64,000 nt of DNA from Dipylidium caninum (Eukaryota > Platyhelminthes > Cestoda > Cyclophyllidea > Dipylidiidae): NCBI GenBank assembly GCA_017562135.1, contig QEYB01000629.1:124001-188000 (forward strand). Direction: 5' to 3'. The position numbers and the translations under genes are program-made. Shown here piece after piece: positions 49,601-61,012 of this stretch. The notes beneath the pieces were generated by a model. That model had not been told where the DNA came from. It did no database searches and saw only the letters and a list, made by a program, of their open reading frames with translations. Positions within the stretch are counted from its first letter, which is position 1. Each line of letters starts with the position of its first letter.

Positions 49601-52600
49601 GGCAGTCAGATCGTCGCCGCACCCTTCCAGCAGTTCACGGTGCTTTGTCCACTGTTGGTTTGTCGGCGAGTGGGTTACTCTAAGCCTGAATTTGTACTGT
49701 CTGCCTAGGAGGAGAGTGTCCCAGGGTGGGTACCTGCTGCCCAGGGTTCGAATGCAGTGGACGCTGTCGAACAAAGGCGCCTGTCCGCTAAGGATCGGTG
49801 TGCCACGGGGTCCGGAACGCCCCGCGAGTCGACGATGAGTTGTTACATAGCCAATTTCGCCGAGGGCTTCGAGGGCAACGGACACCCTCGCGCCTCCTCA
49901 CCACACCCACCTGCCACCGTTCACTAACCCACCGAGAAAGATTCCTGTTGCCGGTTAAGAACACTTAGTTTCTTTCACGAAAAAACCCGGCTAATGACTA
50001 TATTTTTGATATTAATGAGGCAGACACTTAATATGAGGCAAAATTCTCGCCCATGTGGCTTTTTGGAGGATCTTTCGCTAAGAAGACACGCTTTTCTACT
50101 TCCTTGCAGGAAGGTATTCAGATACGAACACGCTGTATTCGACGAACTCTCGCTTCAACTCAATGCGAGGCCGAAGGGGCAGCATAATGTAAGTCCAATC
50201 GCCATTTGGAAGGCTCATTTTTCATCCATTACATAAGCGGAGCAACATTTCTTGAAAGGAGGGGAAGGAGTAACCACAGTGTGCCTCGTAAAAAGATTAG
50301 TAGAGTTGCGGGGACCAAAAGGACCGGCAGTTTTTGCTGCTTCCCCGAATCCCGCTAATGCCAAGTTTCCCCCGCGGAAAGAGGAGCTTTCAGGATGAAT
50401 GTCGAATGCCGGGAAGTTGGCCCGACCCACTTCCATCCTCGACACGAGACCCTCGCGTGAATCAAATTGGTTGGGTGGGGCTTTTTCATTAATTTCGCTC
50501 TCCTCAGCCATTAATACTCACATTGGAAGCTTTCATTCCAATGGGAATTTTCTCCCTGCCGATAAGCCATAGTAGATAGACCTACTTCCCGTGTTGAGTT
50601 TAGCCTTGTCCTCATTCCTCGACGCTTCTCGGACTGCCACGCATGTCCGATCTCGATGCTGGGAAGGATCCTCATGAACTGGATGGAGAATGCACTGTGT
50701 CCGACACATTTTGCCCGTCAGAGGGCGGAGAACGCTCTGTCGGAGTCTGGCCCCACTTCCAGATCGGTCTTTTGGTCGCTTCATGACCACGACTCATCCG
50801 CGGGTGACAAGCGTCAAAGTGCGCGCGTGCGCGGGAGGTTCCCCGCCAGGGAACACTAAATCCTCCCCTTGTAATACCCGCGTCTCTGTGGCCAGTGTAC
50901 TTCTTCGACTGTGCGAAAATGTCCGTCAAGGCGACGTCCCGTCTGCACCTACAAACAGCGGACTTGTGTTTTGGCCATGCCAACACAAGGGTTGAGTGAC
51001 AGACGAGGGCGGGAGGTGTGAATTAAAGAGCGGAGCGCACTCGCGGGTCGGAGCCACCGGCAGGGCCCGCCGCGCGCCTCTTCATCGTGGAAGTGTGCGC
51101 ATCCATCAAGACTTGGGTGCCGCCCACCGGACTGCCTGATGGCGGCGCTCTCACCCAGTCGACGTGGCAGCGCTGCTGTTTCTTATATACCTGTTCCTAC
51201 CTGAACACACCAACTCTCGCCACCTCACACTCACCACCCAGTCCGAGGTGGGTCAAGTTGCTGCAACTGCTCCACGAACCGCTCTGTCGGCAATTTTGCA
51301 GATGACTTGAGTGAAAAGGCGCCCGTTTGGCTTACTGCCTCGCGGTGGCGGGGACTAAGACTAAATGACTTTGAATGAAATACTCCGCGGTGAGCCTTTG
51401 GGTGTGAAAATTTCGGGCGGTGGCTTCTCGATTAGATTTCTTCGGTGAGGGGGGATAAAGTCGTAGAAAAGTGAACTGAAATTCTTCTCGAGTCGCTTCA
51501 ACGAAATTTCGCGGGCCCCGAAGTGGGACCCGAAGTAAATGACTAAAATAAAGCCACAAGCATGCGGTTGTGGCAGAAGCTTTTGAAAAAGAATATTTAC
51601 TAGTAAATGTTGTGGGGTGCGAGACCTCGAGAAAATTGTCCTCGCCGCGGAGGAGAGGATGGTTCATGGCCAATATTTCCCTCCGAAATGCATTTGCGCC
51701 GCGGAAGTCCGCCTGATTAGGGGTTATGTCTCTTCTCCTCGCCACCACTTTTACGAGCAGCAGCGCACTTTACAGACGGGACTGTTTACTTCCTCAGACG
51801 CCACGGTATACAACATCCGCCGACTCGTTAACTACCCTCTTTCCCCCTTCTTCCCTCGGGCCTGCCTCACTCTTAACGCCAAACGTCGCCCGAAGCACTG
51901 GTCTTCAATCTGCCCACAGGCAAGCATTAGTGCCGCGGACCTGACCGTCCACCCTTGGCACTCCTCCATCGACGCCTTCTCCCAACGCCTCGTCGATCGG
52001 GGTGAGCCGAGTGGCCGTTGGGCGGAGGAAGTGGCTCATTCAAATCGGCACTCGAGGGCAGCTGGCGGAACTGATCATTAAGGCGGTTTTAAGCGCAGCT
52101 TCGAGCTCCACCGCGTTGTCCTCGAGCTTACACGCCCCAGCGCTGAGAGCGAGAGCGACGCGCCGTTTCGCTTGAGGTCACAGAGGTCACGCGCCCTGCC
52201 ACCGCCTTCTATGTCTTGGCCTGATTGCCGTCGTAATGGAAGCGTCGGTAGTTTAGAGTTCCCTCCGCAAACCCTCACTCTCGGCGGCACAATCCGCCTA
52301 CGCATCAGGGTGCGCGAACCCTCTGGGGATTTCACGCTCTCTGCGTTTCTCTTCGTGCGACGACCCTCAACTAGCAGGCTTCACAGCCCCGTTCTTTTTG
52401 TTAAATGCATTTTCTCTCATTGAGGCTGCACCGTAGCCAACGTGGCCGGTGCAGACTCCGCACGCAGTCGCCCTCCATAAAGGGCTTTGGACGCACTGGA
52501 CCGACGGGAGGTCGGAGGGGGGCGGAGGAGGCGTTTTTGCCGCAAAGGCGCCGCACACTCCAGCACTTGGCGGCGTCGCCTTACAGCTGCGTTCCCCTTT

Positions 52601-55600
52601 GTGCCTTGTAGGAATATCGACACCCGCTACCTGCCAAGAGTCATTGTTCTGCAAAAGGGGCCGCGTGGATTCGGTTTCGTGGTTCAGAGCAAACGAGGCG
52701 AGCATTAGCCCTAACTTTTGGCCCACTTTCTCCTTTTTTCCCAATGTGCAATTTTAGTATAAGTCGACATGTCACGGGAGATAAGTGCGACTTTACGTTT
52801 GCAGCGACTGGCGGCATATTCGTCCCCACGGACGACATACCTTCCCTTCACTATCTTGGCCATGTGGAGGAGAATAACGTCGCGCATCGTGCAAACCTTC
52901 GACCACACGATTTCATCCTCGAGGTAAGAAAGGGTGCTTGGACCTAAGGAAGGCTCTTCGGCTCAGATCTCAGCAGAGAATGACGCTTGACGCCTTTGAG
53001 AGCGCTTCTACACTCTTTTGCCCAAACTGAAGTTCCTTGTTTTGCCCGTCTTCTCCCGGTCACCATTAGCAGGACATTATGCATCTCATCCTTGTCCCCT
53101 CACAGTTATTAGGCCGTCGTCAGTCTAATGGCCTTATACTTTCTCCGGTAAATTGTTTATCAACTTAAGGTCAAATTAAGCGCCTCTTCATGTCACCGGG
53201 CCGGGAAATTAATCTGCCACACGCCCTTTTGAAACTGATGACTTTAAGACACCAGCTACGTTTTTCTTCTCATTTCCAGGTGAACGGCATCAATGTAACC
53301 ACACTTTCGCACCAGGACGTGGTGGAAGCAATCAGAGATTCCGGCGACATGCTCTCGTTGAAGGTGGTGACTCTCCCGCTGGACGACGACGAGGTGTTTA
53401 GCTGCCAGGACACAGACTCCGGCACCTCTAAAAACGGTAACTGGATGCTCCTTCGACTAGCGCCTATTTTGTGACTGGCTTTCCACGCATGTCGGGAGGA
53501 GAGGTCGTGCATTCTTCCGTCATCGGCCGAGGCTAGTCGGCCAATTAAACAATGTCCGGTCTCTTTTCCTCGCGTTCCCTCGCGGTCGTGAAAGGGGCCC
53601 GGGCGCGTAATGTGAAGGGGACGAGAGCAAGTGGGTCCGGCCGCCTCGGCGGATGGATGCTGCTGCGAATCCTGCCTTTACGGTCGCCCAAATGTCGCGA
53701 AAGCAGCACTTACCGCCCGAAAGTGGCAGACAAAAAGCCCGAGTGGAGAGCCCCTCTGACCGACAGGGAAGCTGCCTCTGCCGCTAATGGGAATAAGGTG
53801 GAGGATTTACTCGCCGTGGTGCGAGGCGTTGACGCCCACGCGGTGATGGGGAAAAGCGGTAAAATTCGGGTAGACGCGCTCAGCGCCCACGAAAAGCTGT
53901 CACGTCGGCTTTCGACCGGCGGCCACTTTTTTCTCGCCGCACACACCGCCATCATCGGCGAAGGACGTTTGAAGTGTGACTTTAAATGGGCATTAGAGAG
54001 CGAATAATTCAGCAGTGTCTCCACTCGACCCACGAGACTGCACTTCTTGGGGTTCTATTCCATTCGGAGAAGAAGAGAGGGATCAGGAGAAAGTGAGGGA
54101 AAAGGAGGGATGACAAGCAGTCGGAGGACGGAATCGCCTCGATACTTTGACCGTGGTGCTCAAGGGAAGCGTGCCTCCATGGGATAATGGGAAATACCTC
54201 TAATACAATGACGCACCATGAAATACCGCGGATTTTATGAGGCAAAACTCCACCTCTCCTCCTCCAACTGATTTATGTCGCTTTGCCACACACATAAGTG
54301 GCTTGAGGAATAAAGTCCGAGTGGCGACGAGAGCCACAGAGGAGTCTTTGTCCCCAACGGTGAGGCGCCCACTTTTAAAAGACCACCTCTTGCCTTTGGC
54401 GGCGTAATTCTCGTGCCGCCCAACTATACGGAGGAGGTCTCTCCCCTCATCGACTTTTATGCCATCTTGGGTATCCGTGCGCGTTTTTCGCCTCGACCAG
54501 CATCTCGGACGCTGTCAGGGAGGAGAGCGGTGGTGAAAAAGTTCCTCCTCCAGCGGACCGGGGCAGATTGCGGTTGGAGGGGGATTTGGCGCTGTCGTGG
54601 AGCTTGTGAATATTTGAGCGTTTGAGTTGGAGCGCTCTTCCTCCCCACACGGGGCACAGTAGACAGGGGAATCCAGGGCCATCTCGAAGCATTTCGAGCA
54701 TTTTCGACATTTTTCCACAGCAGATTCATAGTACAAAGCGTCTACACACCGGGAGAATTGAGTGATAAACGCACTTGTGACCGCCTTGTCCATCCCTGCT
54801 TATGGGAATTTCCCAAGGTCAGTAGCGTTCCGTCTCAAGCCCCGTGCGGCTCTTCTCCCCACTCCTTGGCTCCCGTCGCTTTTCATAGTCTTCTACCTGC
54901 TGACTCAAAATGACTACATTCGGAAGAGTAGAAAAGTAAACTTGACTCTATCAACTTCGGAAGTGCCCGATCCGCTTTTTAGACGCAAAGTCTCATTACC
55001 ACGAAACGGTAATGTCAACTTCGGTGTGTCTCCACGTGACAGTCGAGGGGTACTTTCTGTTCACAGCGGGGGCCCACGAAGCACCTCGTTGGGCTTATCA
55101 CTTCACCACCTGCCTGCGTAGTCTTCGGGGAGGAGATTTGCCCACCCCAGCAACCCTCATTTGGGGGGAAATCTTCTCTCGCGAGACGAGTTAATTCATT
55201 GTTGTTACTGGGGCTGAGGAGTAAATTCTAAACACTCGTTGTGTGACTTGACCTCCTCTGCTCTTTCAGGCGAGGACTCGTCAGTTGCAACTTTGGGTCG
55301 CAGATCTGGCGGACGATGCGCCTTCACCGTCGTGACTATTCCACGGTCTTATTGCGCAGATAACAGCGATTCCCTCGCACCCTGCACGTCGCCGGGCACG
55401 AAGGAGACCTCCTGCCAGGAGACCGCTGGCTTCACTGTACGTGAGGTGCACTGAACTCGCTCACCGTTGCTTGTGGCCACAAAAGTCTGCAAGGTGACGA
55501 CGAGCGATGTAGTGCACGGATAAACTCATTGTATCATTTCGTCTGTCAGGCGGAGTCTTGGACTGACATTCGGTAGTGATTAATTTACCCATTGTGCCAA

Positions 55601-58600
55601 GCCTTCCCGAGGTGCCCCTCCCGCCGCTGTGTCCCGCGGCGTGGGAGGCGGGTTGGCGAAGTGGGCGACCTCGGTGTGGTCGGAGGAAGCGGCCTCCGCC
55701 TTGCCCCACCCCGCCCGACAGGTCGTCGGCCAGTTCGTGAGTCATCGGCGCGCCCCAACTGGTGGAGCTGGCAAAACGGAAGGGCAGAGGAGATGGGAGA
55801 ATTTTCTAACCAGCGAAGGCATATTTTGACTTGTCGGGAATACGCCCAAGGCGACTCCAGGCGTCGTCCACATGCGACACGTAATAAAGGCGACTCTTCC
55901 GTTTTCCATGTGTCAAAGAACGTTATAACACCAGCGAGAGTTGCGTTGCACCAGTCAACTATGGGCACATTAGGAAAAAGCCAGCTAATGGAGCCAATAA
56001 CATTCCGACGACATTTTTTCCGGCACAATCCCAAACCCCATTTGTTGCCTCGGAAGGGTTTTCGTCCTCTCCACGAGCACCTTCCGACGGACGTGACGGG
56101 TGTTTAAAAGGGAATTACTAGAGGAGGCGGCGGCGGAAGAGACTCATGGACAGCGTGTGGAAGTGCGGTGCTTTCCACCAGAACGCCTGCTTGGTTGCAA
56201 ATGGGTCCTGGCGACGGGCGTCGGCCCCTAAAACCCAGCCCAGCCCAGCCACGCCACATTTCCCGCACATCGTGCGTGAGGCGTTTTGCTCCTAACTCCT
56301 CGTGGTGAAATTTCATCTGTTTCGCGAGTCGTATTGTAGACTGTCGCAGAATATTCTAGCAAGAGGGACAAGGATGTGTTTTCTATTTCGTCAGAGAAGT
56401 TGTTGACCAGCTTAGGTAGAAAAGTTGGTTGTCCCCTTTATCATGCGGGTCGCGTCCTTTTAGACTATGCGACGGCAAAATTTCCCCAATGGAGCTGTTC
56501 GGGGAGGCCTCGACGACGGGGCCTCCGCCTCACAACACTTTTCAGCCGTCACACCTCCGAAGAGCACCGACCAGGGTCTCCACTGCTACAACGGGGTGGA
56601 ACCGGCGAAAAATGAGGTAGGCCGCGGCCCACTGCCACGTTGGAATATACGGATTCGATTAAGTCTGGTCGCCCCTTCACTTCTTGCGCTACTTGTCAAA
56701 ACAGAACACGATGGGGACGCCGACCGCATGGCGATTCAACGGCGTCTCCGTGGCATCAACTTCCTCTGCTTCCGCCTTACCGTCCTCTCCACCGCCGCCT
56801 TTCCGGCTCCTGCGGCTTCTGCGGCTCCTCCGCCTCCCCCACCTCCACCACCGCCGCCACCGCCACCGCCACCGCCACCGCCAAAATTTCACGTACCTTC
56901 CTCCACCCAGGTAGGATAGAGTTTATTTTTATTCATTTTTCTTTTCACTTTTTCCTCGGGCCATGTCATTTAGTCTTGCGAGTTCTAGTCGAAATTTTTC
57001 CGCCTGACATTTTGTGGGGTGTCCGTTTGAAACTCCCCTGGAAGGGGTTACTTGATGAGAATCCACAAAACATTTGTGTGATTCCAGTTATAACAAGTCG
57101 AGACTTTGTTCGCCCACCTCCTCATCCTCCCTCGCTCTGCATTACTTGCGACTTCGCCGTGGCGCAGATCATCCCACATTTGATGTTGAGGCCGCCACCA
57201 CCAAAAACGATGCCGTCTGTGGCAACTGAACGAACAGTTGAAGGTCGTTCCGCAAGTGCGCTGTTGAATCGTGTCTGCCAACGCTGAGGAAGACGAATTT
57301 TCAGACGCCTTCTTCTATCCTCTCTTTCCCAAATACGCTCTTCTTCTTGCCGGTTTTTGGAGGCGGCACGGGATTGGATGGCAATCACCTTGTCATGTTG
57401 CCTGGAGGGGAGGCTCCCTTTCCCTTTGGCGAGGGTACGGCCTCGTCCCCACCCTCCACCGCCCTCCCCCGCCCCCTTGGCCCCAGATGGCGGGGTGATG
57501 TGGCTGTGCGCTGCTCCAGCCATTTTCGCCGCACAGTGTCACTCACCAGTTTGGATGTGAGGGCCGATCTTCACCGAAGGGAGGGAGAAATGAGACAGTT
57601 TTCTGTCCATGCCGGCTTTCCTTCTCCACAGACCCTCACTCCGGGTGCCACGAATTGTCAGCAGCGAAAGCTGAGACTTTTTCGAGGGGAGAGGTTTCAG
57701 CTCAGCACCACCCTCCGAGGCTGCCTTGCCCGTGGAACCAAGCATTATTCGGTGTGGATGTAAGATATTTTTTCGACAGGAGATCTCTAACCTCCTGTCT
57801 GTGCTCTCATCCGGCATTTCCTCCGTCCCTAACCATGGCCATCCTGATGAAGACTGCCGCGAAATAGGCGCCATTCCCGACGCGAGGCAGATTCGCTGAG
57901 GGGTGGGGTTCCAAGCATCAACATAACCTTCTATCTCATTTCGTCTTCCTTCGGTTTATTGGGCGCGCGTCTCCTATAACTCCCCAAGTCAGAATCTAAT
58001 AACTGACAGCATATTAGGATTAGGACATCTACCTAAGGGACTTCATCATTTGTTTATTAATTAGCCGCACTGACCGAATTATGGGGTGTGGTGGACAGTC
58101 CGCCTGCCTCTGACTCTAGACCAGCATCTCTTAGTCAGAACTCGCTTTAGATGCTCGCGACGCGTGGACTCGCCCGCGTAACCTCGTCGAGCACACGCAC
58201 CACACCTTCGTTGTGTCCCACTTGAAAGCACTGACTCCGGAAAGGCGGAGAGAAGAGGCCGCGTTGTCTCCATCGCCTGCTCGTCAACAAAATTCGCGGT
58301 CTCATAATGCCACATTCGCCGCTTTCCGACCTGACGTCGGACGACCCGGACTGCCTTAGTATGAGGGAATTCCGCGTATAGTCGCGAGTGTGTTCTGCTT
58401 TTTAATAATGAGCCCCACTGGGATGCTCGTCGCGAAGTCCAGTTGCTACTGCATTTAACTGTGTGGAAACTTCGCAGAACTGACGTCTGTTTGCCGACTC
58501 CGAGATGTGGCCTCTTCCATTACTGGGAATCCGCACTTGTTGCCCTTCCTTTTCTCGGCATTTCGGTAAGGTCGTCACTCAGAGTTCCCCTCTCCTGTCA

Positions 58601-59459
58601 GACGTCACGGGCGACGAGAGGGGCCGTGTGAGCCCCAGCGACAGAAGATCTGAGGCTTACTTAATCTCGAATGCGTAGTAGATTCACGCGTTGGTAAAAC
58701 AATGTCCTAAGGTCAGGCCATAGCTAGAGCGGTGACCCTCGACCATGAGAACTACGAGTCCCAGCGAATTGAAGCACATTTAATATTTACTATCCTACAA
58801 GAGGGAAATAATTACGAAAATCTTTTTATTTTTTCAAGAACTTAAAAGCCGCTTCATCGAGTATGAACTCGTCCCCCGAAGTGAAGGACTACGCAACGCT
58901 TAAGAAAGGTTGTTTCCGGCGTCCAACGGCATTCTCCTACTACGCGGCTGAATCGAGGCTCGCGGAAGACGAGTCCTCCTCCTCCTCCTTCTCACCGCCA
59001 CCAATCTTCCGCAATGTCAGCGGTGCCGTCAACCCACTTTTAGCCTCAGTGCTTGCAAAAATGGAAGGTGCGGAGAACGGGGATACTCCGTTTTCGAGGT
59101 GCGAACAGCCCAAGCCCTCAGTCGCTAACGGCGACAATTTCACAGAAAATCTAAAGGCTGCGATTGCTCAACGTCGCAAGCAAATGAACCAGTCCAGGGA
59201 GTCGAGCGAATCGGAAGAAGATTTGCGCTGCCTTAAAAGCGTGACACAGGGACTCGCACAGCCAAAAACAGTGTCTCCGCCCTCAGCCTCGATGCCGATG
59301 TCAATGCAGTCCAGGTTGAAGGCAACAGCGCCACTCGACGGGAGAAGGGTGTCGCGGCTCCCCATTCAGACGGGCCAGTCGGGGCTGCGGGGGGCGGGGA
59401 CAAGACAAATCGCCTCGGGGGCGGCAGCGCCTCCCTCCGCCCACCAAATGAACGGCTGA
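37612..59459 (+). CDS. SHANK: SHANK/ProSAP scaffold protein (Ubl, ankyrin repeats, PDZ, proline-rich tail)
   Basis: This scaffold organises postsynaptic or junctional complexes. Exons: 37612-37728, 37769-37966, 38186-38294, 38366-38517, 38662-38829, 40225-40489, 42412-42660, 44586-44801, 50110-50188, 52612-52697, 52805-52923, 53280-53436, 55270-55436, 56464-56910, 57305-57494, 57632-57759, 58839-59459. All phases agree (1155 aa). The Ubl ends ILNYGLFLPPANGKAGKFL (SHANK LNYGLFxPPxxGRxGKFL). Ankyrin repeats run from ANLRQFLAHV through LLFRGADRTLKNRAGHT. VVPLRGSPKYNQKRR matches SHANK VVPFRETPSYAKRRR. PDZ (about 519-625): RVIVLQKGPRGFGFVV, then HYLGHVEENNVAHRANLRPHDFILEVNG. Exon 50110 joins the PDZ in phase, leaving no SH3. 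The tail has polyproline with PPPKF, a Homer-type PPxxF, and ends in a TAG-free frame stopped by TGA. No SAM domain is in this frame. The exon 10 donor is GC. The FRYKRR-like segment between Ubl and ankyrins was not found. Confidence 0.88.
40490..42411 (+). other. SHANK intron 6
   Basis: This 1.9 kb intron separates the last ankyrin exon from the VVPLRGSP exon. GC content rises visibly across it. Open frames on both strands (for example 41026-41268 and 41945-42211) overlap each other and lack homology; they are treated as chance. A G-rich tract begins near 42150. Confidence 0.6.
42915..42948 (+). repeat. Poly-G tract with G-quadruplex potential
   Basis: A run of twelve Gs is followed by further runs of six, five and five Gs separated by AA, T and AGA. 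This meets the usual four-run rule for a G-quadruplex on the sense strand of a SHANK intron. Confidence 0.75.
43608..43640. repeat. (GT)n microsatellite
   Basis: An imperfect GTGTGC/GTGT repeat of about 33 bases in the SHANK intron 42661-44585. Confidence 0.9.
43819..43836 (+). CDS. Candidate 18-base SHANK microexon
   Basis: A strong acceptor (CTCATCTCCGTTGCAG) and a donor (CAG|GTTAGC) bracket 18 bases. Entry and exit are both phase 1, which matches the preceding exon end (42660) and the next exon start (44586), so inclusion would add six residues (NMTFA plus split codons) without breaking the frame. There is no homology support. It is not in the main model. Confidence 0.25.
44802..50109 (+). 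other. SHANK intron 8 (5.3 kb)
   Basis: This long GC-rich intron has GT microsatellites at 46209-46230 and 46288-46308. Dozens of open frames of 60-150 codons occur on both strands and overlap one another. None shows a recognisable domain or paired splice borders, so none is called. No SH3-like sequence was recognised where other SHANK genes encode it. Confidence 0.55.
46288..46308. repeat. (GT)n microsatellite
   Basis: A perfect GT run of about ten units in SHANK intron 8, preceded at 46209-46230 by an imperfect one. Confidence 0.9.
50189..52611 (+). other. SHANK intron 9 (2.4 kb)
   Basis: Lies between the RYSDTNTLYS exon and the first PDZ exon. A 154-codon open frame at 51617-52081 (+) and several minus-strand frames are present but lack homology and splice partners in the required phase (2 to 2). 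Nothing is called. Confidence 0.5.
53437..55269 (+). other. SHANK intron after the PDZ exons
   Basis: This 1.8 kb GC-rich intron contains a 151-codon open frame (53552-54007, +) and an antisense one (53710-54033). The flanking SHANK exons already agree in phase (1 to 1) without it. Nothing is called. Confidence 0.5.
56826..56884 (+). repeat. Polyproline-coding CCN repeat
   Basis: An imperfect CCGCCA/CCTCCA repeat encodes about 19 consecutive prolines in the SHANK frame used here. In the other two frames it encodes His/Arg or Thr/Ala repeats. It is the proline-rich, SH3- or Homer-ligand part of SHANK. Confidence 0.85.
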
Positions 59460-60996
59460 CTCTGAGGGGCCACCGTGCCCCCTGAGACGCGCCTAATAAC
59501 CAGTTGCTTCGCTCCTCCTCTCGCCACTGCCCACATTCCGTCGAGCACCCTCTTCCCCACCACACGTCTTCGTCCCGCGCCCTGCCCTGTTCGCTCCGCA
59601 CCACCCACTGCGACGAAATGCCACACTGTGCGGGCACATCAATGCCCTGCTGGCACAAATGACAGTTCATAAGGACCCGATTCACGCCAACTAGACTCCC
59701 TCTATTTCCTATTAATCGGATGTCTTCCCCTTCTCCTCTATTTTCTCAGTCCACTTTCTGCCATCACCCTTGTTCGGAGGCCTCGCAAGTGTTCACTTGG
59801 TGGGTGAATGCAGGGGGAATAAGATGTGGGGCCGCACACATGGTTTCCTCGCTTCCTCCAGAGGGTGCCGGCGATCCCTCAGGTTCGTCATCTCGAGTAG
59901 AAAGTGAGCAGCCCGGGCGAGGAAGCGAAGTTTGGAAGACGTAATTTAGGCTGGGTTTACCATTAGCCCGTTCTTGTTGAACGGCATTACTGAAATGCAA
60001 TGTAGTAAGAATATTATAATCGCACACAGACCTTTCACTTCTGTAAGCGATGTTGTGGGATTCGTTGAGTCGCTTGGTGCTAATATGACTATTACGGGAC
60101 TGGAGATGAGGAGGAACGACGGCGTTTGATTGTTGAGCAACATCTCAAAAGTTCGCGGATTTGAATGACCAGGCTCAGATGAGAGTTCTGAGGATTCTCG
60201 TCCCAAAGGCGAACGCACAGTCTCCCCTCGTCGAAGCGAGCCTTCTCAAAGAAACCACATGGCCTCCTTAATGAAGGCGGAAACATGAGGCCCTCCAGGC
60301 TGATGCTCCTCAACCGACGTGCGAAAGGAGTTGCCTGATGGTAGGACCGTCAACGTCGCTGGCAATGTCGTTCGTCACTCTCAGCAAGCCGGTTTGGACA
60401 AAGCACAATACATCGACGCCGCTTCCTGACACCATGAAGGGACTGAATTGGGCTGCTGAAAGCACCTGAGGGGAGGAAGAAGAAGACTTCTTTTTGCTGA
60501 CAAATGCACTAGTTGCTCGGTTTCTTTCAGCAGACGGTAACGATCTACTGCGAAGGAGAAGGTCTGGTCCTTCCGCATGACGTCGTGGCGAGATAGGAAG
60601 CCAGGCTTTCATAAAAGTGGCACGGGAAAGCCGTATATCCGGCGATAGGAACTGTTTCTTTTCTACTCCTTTCTTTTTAGCCAAAACTTGGTGAAGATTG
60701 GCTTTGCATTTGCAAGTGTCAGACACCGAGATTAAGACAGGAATGGACGCTTGGGGCGCAATGCCACCTCCCCTCTTCTTCAACTCCACACCTCGTCCCC
60801 TTCTTTTATTTGTCTCACGTTGGCCATTTCCGAGGTGTCACCACCCGACTATCCGCAATTCAAATGACAACTCAAGTGTCGCCCACCGAAAGGCCTCATC
60901 TTTATTAGTTTTGTGTGCGTACGCCGCACCATCACGGCCGGGAGGCTGTGGCACCGGTCCTCCTCCACCCCAGCTCCCTCCGAGGGTCTGTCGTCA

Positions 60997-61012
60997 GGGG
61001 GGGGGGGGGGGG
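60997..61012 (+). repeat. Poly-G run (16)
   Basis: Sixteen consecutive Gs, followed by AGG. A long homopolymer like this is prone to length errors in assembly, so frames crossing it are unreliable. Confidence 0.85.

Noticed and set aside
49745..49755. GGTTCGAATGC, resembling a tRNA B box (similar GGTTCGAGTCG at 63850)
   Set aside because: No A box or foldable cloverleaf around either; isolated B-box matches occur by chance.
51617..52081. 154-codon + frame before the SHANK PDZ exons, considered as a possible SH3 exon
   Set aside because: No ALYDY-like or WxG-like SH3 motifs, and no border giving the required phase 2 to 2 join.
53552..54007. 151-codon + frame in the SHANK intron after the PDZ
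   Set aside because: The antisense strand is also open for 107 codons, as expected in GC-rich DNA. No homology, and neighbouring exons join without it.
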